NCBI GenBank assembly: GCA_030062745.1
Contig: CP099839.1
Coordinates: 2,609,001 to 2,673,000 of the forward strand
Direction: 5' to 3'
Length of the DNA stretch: 64,000 bases
Origin: Capitulum mitella
Taxonomy: Eukaryota; Arthropoda; Thecostraca; Pollicipedomorpha; Pollicipedidae
Under the pieces are notes generated by a model. That model saw only the letters and a list, made by a program, of their open reading frames with translations, made no database searches and was not told the origin of the DNA. The position numbers were made by a program, and so were the translations under genes. This document shows positions 36,363-47,938 of this stretch, in pieces (positions within the stretch are counted from its first letter, which is position 1; each line of letters begins with the position of its first letter).

Positions 36363-37700
36363 GGCGCGTGAAATGGCGCTCGTGGGACTAAGAGTAACCA
36401 TATCAAATAGTACATAACGTGGAAAATGAGGAAAAATATAGAAATCTCCAGAATTAAGATACTGGCACTGAGATTCTTGTCGGAGGTACCGTACATCGGA
36501 ATTTCAATATGTTTAGGCAGTCGCCATAACGGTCATTTTAATTTTGCAATTTTGAGTTTGCACAAGCTAACATTTCTCTACACTAGTAACTGGTTAACAA
36601 CTTCACGTGTGTCGTTCGTACCTTTTTACTGACATGCAGCCGTGAGGTAACATTTCTTGACATCAAGCTGCATGTTTCGACCAAAATATGAAGCTACATG
36701 TATACGAGTATTCGCCAGCTTGTCCCAAATTCTCGTCACTGATGGAGGGGAATTTGCTCGTGTCCGCAGAGATCAGTAGGATAATGAGATGAAAAAGAAC
36801 TAAAAAACATCGTATTATGCGGGGAATCATCGTTCATCGTTGGAGGAACGCATGTCTGATCACATTTACGGGTTCCTCGTGTCTACTTGCGCTCTTCGAC
36901 TGCATTGTTCTCAGGGAGAAATCAAATCTCACCGAATCCTTAATAACACGTCAAAGGGCGTGATATTTTTTGCTTGGCTTTCGGAGAAATTCGTTCAGAA
37001 CTATTTTAGGGCTTGGGTTCAAACGGACCTAGCGAGCGCAGCAAACAAATGTAACCTTTTAGTTGATAAAAAGCAGACTCGTATTTCAATGTCTGTTTAT
37101 ATGCTTGTTTCACTGACTGCTTACTGGCAATTCGCATATGTTTCTTGAAGTGCATGTGTGTGGTGCGCAACTTTGATATTCGACCAAATATCCTGAAACT
37201 TCAATGCCGCCATAACTTATCCTCGACCGTCCGTTAACGTACTAGGGATTCCTAGCCCAGTCGGTAAACTGTCAACTGAAATGGTTGACATAGTAAAGCA
37301 TTTTATGCACAAAATATCGTGTATTTTATGGTACCGTCGCTATTCTCACAACAGAAAACGTGTCAGCAAAGCTGTACTCAGAACACGCGCATAGATAAGA
37401 GACCAACCTGTATCTCGCACATGGCTATGCACAATTCATATGCGGTCAGGTGACAGCCTCATTCCATCCTGGCTAGTCCAGGTTGGAATGCCGTTCCTTA
37501 CGTGTCCGGTTGGAAGGCAGTGAAGTCTCAAAGAAGGCTCAGGGCGACGTCGCTGCGAGAATCACGTGAGAGAAGGAAACTCTCCACTCAGTCCTCCCTC
37601 CATCTCTCTCTCTGTCTCTGACTCTCAGCCCGGACTGTTGGTGTCTGGCTATTTTGTACCACGGCCGCGGTGAAGTCCCGCCACTCATCAGAGGGGGGGG
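36363..37700. other. No gene recognised
   Basis: AT-rich sequence with short open frames only. A 102-codon frame at 36840-37148 (+) has no recognisable motif. Confidence 0.4.
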
Positions 37701-37729
37701 GGAGTTGCACAATGAGTCGAGGAAAGCAG

Positions 37730-38170
37730 CGGCCTCGGTCCGGCCGACGGAGTGGCACGTCACACGTGGCGGTGTACGATGTGTCGTCGGCCCGAGGAGA
37801 TCACACGACGCATCAGCCGCGTTCCGCGCGGCTGAGGTTGTCTGAAATGCGTGTCGCGCGGCCTCGGTCCGATCGGCGGGACGGAATGCTCATCATGAAA
37901 GAATGCATCATGTGTCGCCGGCCCGATGAGATCGCACACGCGGCATCTGCCGTGTACTGCGCAGTCGAGGTCTCTGGGCGGCCGCCAGTCGAAAAGCGGC
38001 GATCTCGTCTTCGTCCGCTGGCCGCCGGTCGAAACGGCGACCTCGTCTTTGTCCCACGAGTGCTTCGATGCCGAGAGGTGGCCGTCGATTGAAAACGGCG
38101 ACCTCGTCTTCGTTCGTAGTCGTCGGTCGAAAACGACAAACTCGTCTTTGTTCGCCGAGTGGACGATGTC
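37730..38170 (+). repeat. Two adjoining diverged tandem repeats
   Basis: At 37730-37965 a block of about 120 bp is present twice, beginning GCGGCCTCGGTCCG or CGGCCTCGGTCCGATCGG and holding GATGTGTCGTCGGCCCGA or CATGTGTCGCCGGCCCGA. From 37975 to 38160 a shorter unit containing CGACCTCGTCTT and CGGTCGAAAACGG repeats four to five times. Frames are open across parts of both arrays on both strands, as expected for GC-rich repeats. Confidence 0.7.
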
Positions 38171-38219
38171 GAGAGACTCAGTCTGTCCCACAGGTCAAAC
38201 CAGTAGCCTAGCACGTTAA

Positions 38220-39590
38220 TATTAGTGTAGGCAAGAACATGCCCAAATTGGATTATCTGGAAGCACCAAACTATGGCACGGAACAGTGATCATAAGTACC
38301 GCCCAATGTCAGGAAAATTAGACCTTTGCATCAAGCCAAGATTACATTACACATCAAGCAACATATTAAAAAAGTTACGAGGAAGATGCTCTGTTGACGT
38401 CGTGTAATTTTGCTAACCTCAGCTTCATGTTGAGGTGGTGTTGTGTGAGGTGGTGAGATGGTGTTAACTGCCAGTCAATTTTGCATGCAAAGACCGTCTA
38501 TTTCGTGGATTGGGTGAGAGACGAAGAAGGTCCCACTGAAACAAACGAAGGTAAACTTTAGATAAAAGGTTGGTCCATTTTTATTTTATTATACTGATGC
38601 GTACTAAGTAAAACGTCCGCTAACTTGGGCTGAGACATCCATCTCATACTGTGGAACCATCAACATGTTCACAACGTTTGTTTCGTGCCATTCGTACCTA
38701 CCTCAGCTAGTGCCACGTTCTGTAACGAGCGTTGTTAATCGAAGTGTATGGTTCCAGTCAAATAACTCTGCCAATAAACCGACTCCTAGCCGTTACATTT
38801 GCTTAGTAATTTCGTGTTTTTTTTTTGTAAACGCAGCGATTGCACAAGTGCTGCAAGACAAAAAAAAATCGGGGCATCACTACACGAGAAAACAGGCCTG
38901 TCGTTCACCGTCGTCGTAGTTTCAGCCGCAGTTCAATCTGTCGCGTAAACGCATTATACCTTAGTTTTGAAATGTGTCCACGCAGAAACTTATTCAGACG
39001 GAGTAAACCCAAGTAGAGAGTGAATGACGCACAAACGATACAGCCCTAGTTATAAGTGCTTGCTCGCTTACTTGCGTGTTCATGTTTATGCTCATTTTAA
39101 AACGTTCATACCAGTTGCATTACGTCACTTATATGACAAAAGCGCCGCAATCGAATAGCATCAGATAGATTTTTTAGATTTAGATGTTCTAATTCTATTG
39201 CGCACGTCGATGGTGAATGGTGGAGTTCGTAATTTTCGTTTTGACGGCGGTATTACCAGTTTAAAAGCGGAAACATCACTTACTGAACAAATGTGAAGAT
39301 TAAAGAAGCTGCTCAACATCGTTTCGCGCATAGAAATACTACAAATTTCACGTACTGGCATATTTTTTTCCTGAAAAGTCTATTATTTCCTGCCATGTCC
39401 TTCCGAAGCTAGTCGTTTTCGGACAGGACAACGGTCGGGTCGAGCCTACCGCTCACTTTGATTTTTCTGCTTGTTGAAGCGAGACTCACTATGCTTAGAA
39501 GCTGGCTTGTAATCATGGTATTTGAACCAATGATAATTAAGGGATTAACGCATTTTTCTCGCAACGTAACAACCTCCGTTCTGGCCCACC
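38220..39590. other. No gene recognised
   Basis: AT-rich sequence with short frames. The end of the SLC4 transcript may lie near 39590. Confidence 0.4.
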
Positions 39591-39591
39591 T

Positions 39592-39597
39592 TTTATT
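39592..39597 (-). other. Candidate polyadenylation signal of the SLC4 gene
   Basis: AATAAA on the - strand, about 490 bases after the SLC4 stop codon at 40083. Confidence 0.5.
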
Positions 39598-39846
39598 CAC
39601 GGTGTTTCTGTACGGTCAGGCGCGGCCGGCATGTTTGTGCAGTGGCCCGGCTGGCCGGCCGCGCGTTGGCTCTACTGCCCATTTAATTCTTTGGGCGGCC
39701 GTTCTTTTTCGCATACAGGAGCTGGCTACCTGAGTCCATTCACAACAGACATGATAAATGGGATTTCCGCCAACGCACCACTCCTGATACCGCACTGTCT
39801 GCTGATATTCAGCAATCTGGTACTTGGTGTTTCTGGAACCTGACAT

Positions 39847-39975
39847 TCCAGTGGTAGGTCTTCTGAGAGTAAGTCTTCTAAGTATAGGTCTCACGAGCGT
39901 AGGTTTTCTGAGCACAGGTCTTCTGAGCGTAGGTTTTATGGCATATGTCTTCTGAGCGTAGGTCATCTGAGATAA
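39847..39975 (-). repeat. 15-bp tandem repeat in the SLC4 3' UTR
   Basis: On the + strand the unit is GTAGGTCTTCTGAGC with variants, about eight times. The unit is a multiple of three. Read in the - sense it gives TLRRP-type pentapeptides inside a 156-codon frame (39616-40086). Confidence 0.8.
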
Positions 39976-40082
39976 ACCCCACACTTCCATCCACAAGACA
40001 AGGTCGTTCGAAATCGTCGCTGGCATCACGTGCGCCTGGCGGCGCGCAACCCGTGCTGCGCGGATAGCCGCAGCCGCTGACG

Positions 40083-40235
40083 TCATATTTTCTTGGCGAG
40101 CGCCGAGTGGATACGCAGCAGTTGAAGGCTATCGTTGGCCAGCTTCATGGTGGACGCGTGGGGCGGCATGGTGTGCGCCTCCGCGTAGAAGTCGGCGTCG
40201 TCCTCTCCCCCGTCGTCCCCGCCGTCTCCGTCCAG
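40083..40235 (-). CDS. SLC4 exon, C-terminus
   Basis: Acceptor CGCTGACAG, 50 residues and a TGA. It begins LDGDGGDDGGEDDADF, an acidic tract where AE1 has its LDADD carbonic-anhydrase-binding motif. The end LRIHSALAKKI differs from the vertebrate AE end. The stop overlaps an ATG in the sequence ATATGA. Confidence 0.85.
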   Translation of the reverse strand: MDGDGGDDGGEDDADFYAEAHTMPPHASTMKLANDSLQLLRIHSALAKKI

Positions 40236-43200
40236 CTGTCAGCGAGGCCACAGAGGTCAGAGAGATCACAGACGACAGGATGCATTTTTTGATGCTTGAT
40301 ACACAGGGCCCGAAACCGTAGGTAATGAAGTTAATCTCTGGTGAACCAAAATAATATTCTCCCATGCCACTCTTCTGGAATGCCACCTGCAAACCGGAGC
40401 TGGGGATTTCCGAAAAATATAAAGGTAATCTGAACAGAATTTTTAACCGTTTTGTTCTAGTCATCCCATAGCCCCATGACCCCCCCCCCCCCCTCCTCGT
40501 ATTTTCAGCGATGCCAACAATGCCTTCGGGTCGTCGCTGTGGGCCCAGTTGAGCCTGTTTCGGCTCTCACCAGACTACCGGTTGCCCACTCCCTACACGG
40601 GCCAAGTCGCGCCCAGCCGGATACGAGACAGAGCAGAGGCCACTCACCACAGAGATCTCCGCCTCTGTGAAAATTTTGGGCAGCACGACCAGTCGCAGCG
40701 GGATCAGCATCGCCAGAAAGAAGGGGAACCCGATGGCGGCCGGCGTGAACTTGATGCCCAGCAGGAAGCCGAGGCAGACCAGCTGGATTACCGTGTACAG
40801 GTGCATCCGCCACGTGCGAACCTGGCAGAGGACCGGACCACTGTTACAAACGACCCGTTCGGAGACCGTGTCGGGTAGACGTGTGTAGCATAGGCCAGGG
40901 GCGAATTTCGTCACGTTCTCGGCTCAGAGTTCAAAGAAGCAACATCAGCCTGCAATAAATGGCCGAGAAACTAGCAAAAAATGTCACCATTTGCGCTACA
41001 TTTTTCACGTGATTTTTGTGAGACATGTGAAGGGCACTACTAGAAAACCAGCTTGACACATGGGGCAGAAGTTCCGTACTGTTTTTCCGACCGCTTCGAC
41101 ACAAATCAGCATCACTCCTACAACTCCCGGTACTGGCCCCGATACTGGACACGACTCGCCCCGAGGACTCCTCACCCGCTTCACGTATCCGGCCTTCTCG
41201 TGGTGTTTGACCGGCTTGAGGAAGAGCACGCACCGCCCCAGCATCTGCACGCCGGTCATTGCGGACACGCCCATGTACATGAACACGCCGAACACGACCG
41301 CCACCGGGATGGTGGACAGCACCCTGGACAGCGCCACCGACAGGCCCAGCAGGATGGAGACCAGCAGCGCCGACAGCCGCTGTTCGTGCACGCCCACTAC
41401 CCTCGGCTTCTCGCCGGGCGCGTACGTGGTGGAGACGATCGCGAGGGCGGCGGCGTGGCTGACGCTGCGGGTCGCGGCGGCGCACATCCAGGGCGCGCCG
41501 ATCACCGCAGACCCCAGGTTCAGCGCCGATATAATCACGATGTCCGAGTGGAAGCCGGTGCCCTTCTGCAGGTTGCGCTCCGGCTTGGCCATGATCAGCT
41601 GGCAGACCATCGTTTCCATGTAGATGATGATGGAGATGAGCGCAGCGGCCGGCAGCGCGCCGACGATGGCCACCCACGAGATCCTCTGCTGCAGGCCGAG
41701 CGGAGAGATGAGCCAGCCACGCAGCTCCGGGTCGGACGGCGTCAGACCGGGCGGCACTCTTAGGTGCTCTTTGTGCACCTGCCGAGCACGAGCACCCGGC
41801 GCCGGTCAGCGAATGCTCAGACCACAGTTCGCCAGCTGGTATCAGCTGCAATGTCACATCACAGTTCGGCTCTCGTCGGCCAAGGTTAATTTCACAACGT
41901 ATAGGGTCATGCTCACTCCTCGATGTCATCACGTGAGAGTACCACCTGTTTTTGACGTAACGGATTGGTGGCAGTCAGGTTCGCTTGCCCTGATGCTCTC
42001 AAATTTCATCCAAAAAGCGCGATAATAACTCCATTTAATGACAAAGCCACACCATCTGGGAATCAGCTTCCGCACATTCCTTCCTACCTGCGGGACTAGC
42101 TGATCAACTCCGACCATCAGCAGGATGGCTATGGGGACGCCGAAGTCGCCCAACATACGGCGCACGCGGCGACCCAGGAACTTGCTGTTGCGGAAGTGGC
42201 GCAGGTACGTGGCGATGGCGAACGTGCCGAACATGAGCAGCGAGGAGATAAGAGCCGTGTTGGGCTGGTGCAGAGGGTGGGAGAGAGGAGCGTACTTCGG
42301 CAAGGTGCTGTTATCACTGTAATCGCACAAAGTAACGGTAAAAACCCTCACAGACATTTCATACGGGAAACTGAACAGGTGGCGCATACGCTCGGAGAAA
42401 TAAGGTTCTTCAGATGCCTGAAGACTTACCGCGTTTAGACATGATCCACGGAAGCATGAGCTGTGATGTTCCGAACATTAACCCTGTTCCCGGCAGGGGG
42501 GTGGCTGAATCAGCCCACCCTCGGGTTTTTTGCTTGCCAATCCCAGGGTTTTTGACACAGCTTCACCAAACTTGGTGACTTTTCCTAGCTATTTTTTTTA
42601 GGTCCTGTGACAAAATTCTGGAATTCTGTTTTGCTCAGGGGCGGAGCCAGGCAACGTTTTTGGGAAGCACTTCAGGCCATTTTTGGACCTATTAAGGGGA
42701 AAGGAAAATGACTGCCAAAACTAGTGTTTTTAAGACAGAACTTAAAACTTTATACGGATGTGTAGCTAAATAGTTGGGCAACGTGCGGATACAGTTTCAT
42801 TTATCTGAGGTCACTTTATCAGGTCAGGTCAAGATCAAAACTCAAAATTTGGTTTCATAGTAGAAATTTTGGCGCAATTTTTTTGAAATGCAAAACCCGG
42901 AATATATATAACGTAGAATGGTGCCCTCTACTTGCATATCACGTTTCAGCTTGGTATCAGGTCGGGTCACGGAGCTATGACCTAAAATGTCAGTGCGCGT
43001 ATCCTATATCACAAAAGCCGTAAAATGGGATTTTTGAAATAGAGTGAATTGAAATGATTAAAAGCGTTTACAGATAATGTTAAATGCACACGAGATCATT
43101 CCAAGTGATTTAAAGGTCACTGGAGGTCATTTAAGGTCAAAGCTGATCTGAAGAAATTGTTGAAAGAAGAAGAACGTGTGACCATGACAGTTCCCCCTTT

Positions 43201-46200
43201 TTCATGTCCCTGGCACCACCTATGCCAACATTATACAAACATTGTAATTCAATTTGTACTTCTTTAGCTTTAGCATACCATGACAAGCAGAAGACAAAAA
43301 AAAATGTTTTTGCCTTTTTTTGTTCATCCAGATGTTGAAAAACTAATCCTCCTATTTTTAAAATCGTGTGAACGCCAATGAATTTTCTCAAAATTTTAAA
43401 ATTAATGGACCAATGGTAAAAATTCCATCCATAATCTCTCGATTCATGCCAGTTTCATCAAAATTGGTCTATGAACAACGGAGTTGTAAGAAGTCCAAAA
43501 ATATCCCCAATTTTGACTTTTTTGCCCCCTTATATCCATTTGTCGCAATGAAATCGGACGAGTAGTTCTCGAGATCTGGGGGGGAGGCAATCCGTCCCCC
43601 CCGCCGGGAATCGGCCATACCGTTAGCCCTCCGGGGATAGGGTTAAACTGGCTATGGCTGGTCCCCGGTGGCGGCCTTCAGCCCCACCGGCGGCTGATGC
43701 CCGGTAACAAGCACGGGCCATGCGGTCCCTGGCTCCGCCGCCTCGCGCGGTCTGCTCACCCGTCGGCGAGCGACTCCGAGAGGTTCCTCTCGGCCGGTTC
43801 CAGCGAGGTGGTGTTGCCGCCGGTGCCGTCCAGGCCCATGAAGGCCGACAGCAGCGGCAGCGAGTTCAGGAACAGCGGCTCGTCGCAGTAGTTGGTCACT
43901 AGCGGATGTTTGACGAACACCTGCCGACAGCAGCGGTCGGGTTCACAATGACCCGGAGAGCCCGTCAAGTCGGCGCTCTTTGGTTGGTGGAGATGGGCCG
44001 ACACATGCTGGATGATCGCAGACTGTCTTTTTTTCGCACACAAACGTTGCAGAGAGTTCGACTTTCATATTGCATGATACGGTCACAAGATAGCAGAACT
44101 TCATTCGTTTTATGAATCTACTGTGGTGGGTCCACTGAGCGGAAAACTTTTCGTACTTTGCAACACGCACACCCACCGTGGCCAGCTTGGAGACCGACTC
44201 AAAGATGTAGAGGAATGACACGAGTGAGGCGAAGATCTCGGTGGTGAAGCGGGTGAACTTGCATACTAGCACGGACCCCTCCAGGCCAACGACTATGAGG
44301 CTGAGCAGCAGCATCCAGAGAGCGATCCAGACGCGCATCGGCAGAAACTCCAGCCCGTTCGCCTTGGAAAACTGTGGGATGGCAAGGAGAAGTGTCCAGC
44401 TATTGCTATGCGTGGCTAGCAAGGACTACCAGAAATAACGACGGTAAAGGGCGTAACAACCATCGGCCTGCCACGCTTTTATTGCAGACGCAACAGTTTT
44501 ATCTGCCACTCTAGAATTCCTCTGTTCCATGTTTCCTCATGCTGGAATTCTATAGTTGTAACTCTCAAGGCTGTCTCAACTTCATCATCCTCACATCGGA
44601 AAGTTCTCGGAATCGCAAGGAGGTACGAAGCTCTCTGCTTCGTCAGAACGCTATTGTTGCTCCATGCTTCGTAACCACTTCCGTCCGTAGGCCGTACAAA
44701 ACGTGAACCGTGCGTTGTCTCGTTGTCTCGGTGCGGCTGCTTGACGTGCGGAAGCTCTCTTTCTGTATTGGTCTGTGAAGCTGTCTCTTGGTGTGATTGT
44801 GTGAGTGTTGCAAGTGGCAATACGGTGTCGACTAGCAAAGCGGCAGGTCTTTGTGCGACTGAAGACAGACTGAAGGACGTTTTCTCTGGCACAAGCGAGG
44901 TCACCAACAGGCATCATATTTCACCAGGCAAAAAAATCCCTCTGTTACAGTACACTTCATCGCTTATCTCGCGTACCGAACAGTTCTAAAAAAATTCCTC
45001 TGGAACATGACGACAGGGCCTTTGTTGAGAGGCAGTCTGAAGCTATCACCTGGAAGAGAGCCTGGTCGAAGAGCAGCACGGGTCCGGTGGTGCCGACGAT
45101 GATGAGCGGCTGGCAGGAGAATAGGGCGAACACCACGCCGCTCGCCGACGTCGAGACGATCGTCTCCGAGATACCGACCTGGAGCTCCGTCTTCTCCACT
45201 GCGGCGGACGGGAGCACGCGGTCCGGTCAGCCGTCAGTGGTCAGCAGTGGGCCAGAACACGCAGTCGGCGGCCAGCGGCGGACCAGAGCACTCAGTCAAC
45301 GGTCACCGGCAGACCAGAGCCCGCGGTCCGGTCAGCGGCAGACCAGAGCACGCGGTCCGGTCAGCGGCGGACCAGAGCACGTGCTCCGGTCACCCGGAGG
45401 GCGAGCTAATGCTGCTGCCGAATGCAGACCAGAGTGACCACGCGGGTCCGGCCACATGTCTCAAGTTTTCGACGAAAATTTTCCTTTTCGGTGTGACGTT
45501 TCCCTAGATACTGTTTTCGTTAGCTCCCATGCCCAAACTTCGTAATATTGCTGCTTCCTTCCGTACACCTGGATGTGCTGCATGCAAAAAAAAAATAAAA
45601 CTAAACCAGGTACGATGAATAAACGATACAAATGGACGGCCGAGCGGCGCACAGTGCTCATAACAGGCGGGGCGCATGGCGGCCGCGGCCGCGAAGCAAG
45701 GGCTAGACAAGCGAATCAGCACGCCAGCTCATCCGGCCAGACCCCGATGTGGCCGTTGCAAAAAGACGTACTTTTTATAAGATATTGTTTAATGAGAGGA
45801 TGTTTGAGATTTTGTTTATCTACTTTAGTACATTTTACCTCGTGCATTATTGTTTAGGTATTTGGCCGCTACTAGTGTTGTGCATGCACAGACGCAGCCA
45901 AAAGAGGGACGGGAGCGCCCCCCCCCCCCCATTAGGCCCGCATTTTTTGTGAAAACCATTGCATGTCGTCTTCCCAGCAGGTGGTTTTCGTATGATTTCA
46001 TACAATGAGCTTCGGCCCCTCCTCTTACGAAAATCCTGGCTGCACCGCTGGTTGGAATCCATAACGTCACTGGACCACCAGTCCCCGAGCCAACGGACAA
46101 GTGCGTTCAAATCGGTCACATTCATTGCTCATTGCCGCCATTTCCAGATATACAAGGGGAAAGCTTGCATCACCGGAAAGCTTATTTCATGCACTTTCCA

Positions 46201-47865
46201 AATATGGCACCTTTAGGTCCCAGAAAACCCTAGTTTTTGAACAAAAGAACGTTGTACAAAGCCTCGCGTCCGACTGCGCTAGGTGGCGCGCCGATAGAAC
46301 CAAACCGAAGCTAAACTCATGCAAAAATTAACGGTTAACGGTTATCGTTAGTTCCCACTGAAGTTTTAGTGGTTTTGACGGTTCATCATTATCAAAGTTA
46401 ACTTTTGAGTTAGTGGATCAATAGTTATCGAAGCTAACTTTTCGTTTAGCTGTGCCAACCATTGACTCAAGAAAATCGCCGCCGCCGCTGCCTCGCCGCT
46501 GCTCACCAACATTTGAGCATCCTCCACAGCTCCGCGTCTAGACATGTGCACGTGGAACAATGGTTTAACATCCGCCGCACGCCGGGTCTCATTACCCGGC
46601 GCTCATAGCGATCTGTACAATCGCCGGCGCCGTTCATGCGCCGTCCTTGGTTGGTGGGCTTGACATGAACACCCATAGAGAATGAATCGTCATTTTTGCT
46701 GACAAACAGATCAAGGCAAGGTAGCTTGCTGTTAACATGGAGCTCCGTGGTGAAGTTAAGGCCTGACGTCACTTCAAGGTCCGCTTTGAGCTGGCTGATA
46801 TCATCTACACGATCTACATTGACAAAAATGTCATCGATGTAGCGGTAGTAGAAGCGCAGTGAAATATCACCTTACCCTAGAACCCCACTCTCCACGTGGC
46901 TCATGAAAGTCTGCGCGAACATCACACCGAGAGGAGAGCCCATTGCGACTCCGTTAATTTGTTGGTACCGCTCGCCCTCCGTGCTCCTGAATGGTACTTC
47001 TTCAGTGCACGCATCGATGTAACGGTTGTACAAATGCGGTGAAAGATCACTTTGCCCCAGAACCCTACGCTTCACGTGGCACATGAGACTAGACTTCAAC
47101 AGACCGATGTAGTGTACCGTTTCAGGTATATTACCGGGACTACAAGCCGTCACATACACTGTTACCACACCACTACCATTCCCAGCCGCTGCCTCACAAT
47201 GCACCGGCAGAAGGGTGGCCCTAAAAACCACCTCTGAGAACACCACGGACAGTGCCTGACCAGGACTATGCTGACAAACAACACTGCTATCATCCTGCAG
47301 TATTATGACAAACGTCGGCTGGCGGTTGCTGAGACAACATACATCAGAGATCACACACCAGTTATCAAAGCACAGAACAAAACGCATCATCTGGCTCTGT
47401 ACGACAGAACATTAGCTGCGTTACTTTGTATTTGCATGTATGGTGTTTGATATAATGTGCCTGATCAATCATTGTGCGAAATGTCTTAATATTTCTCTCT
47501 CTCCTTCTCTCTCTTTCCCTCCCTCTGTCTCTCACCTCTTCCCTCTCTAACCGTATGAATCTCCTATAATTTGATTCCTGGAGATGACCTTTGAAGGTTG
47601 AAACGTTGATACACATAAAAACAGACATCGTGTAACATATGACTTTTTACCCTACCTATTATTACTTTAACTTTTTTCTTTCTTATGTCTTCTTTCGCGA
47701 TTTTTCTTGACTTCGTGGTTAATGCTTTTAGCAGTTTGCTTTATAATGTCTCGGTTGAAAAGTGAAAAGTTGTAAGAAAACTTGGAAACGTCTACGAAAA
47801 AAGATACAATCTGAAAACGCTGCGGTGTCTAAGGATCTTTGCATATGTTTCAACATATATATATA

Positions 47866-47938
<73 letters not shown>

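Noticed and set aside
35551..36496. Frames of 182-288 codons across the gap
   Set aside because: Almost all of their length is N, so they are artefacts.
41053..41763. 236-codon and 187-codon + frames
   Set aside because: They are antisense to the largest SLC4 exon, which has strong family motifs.
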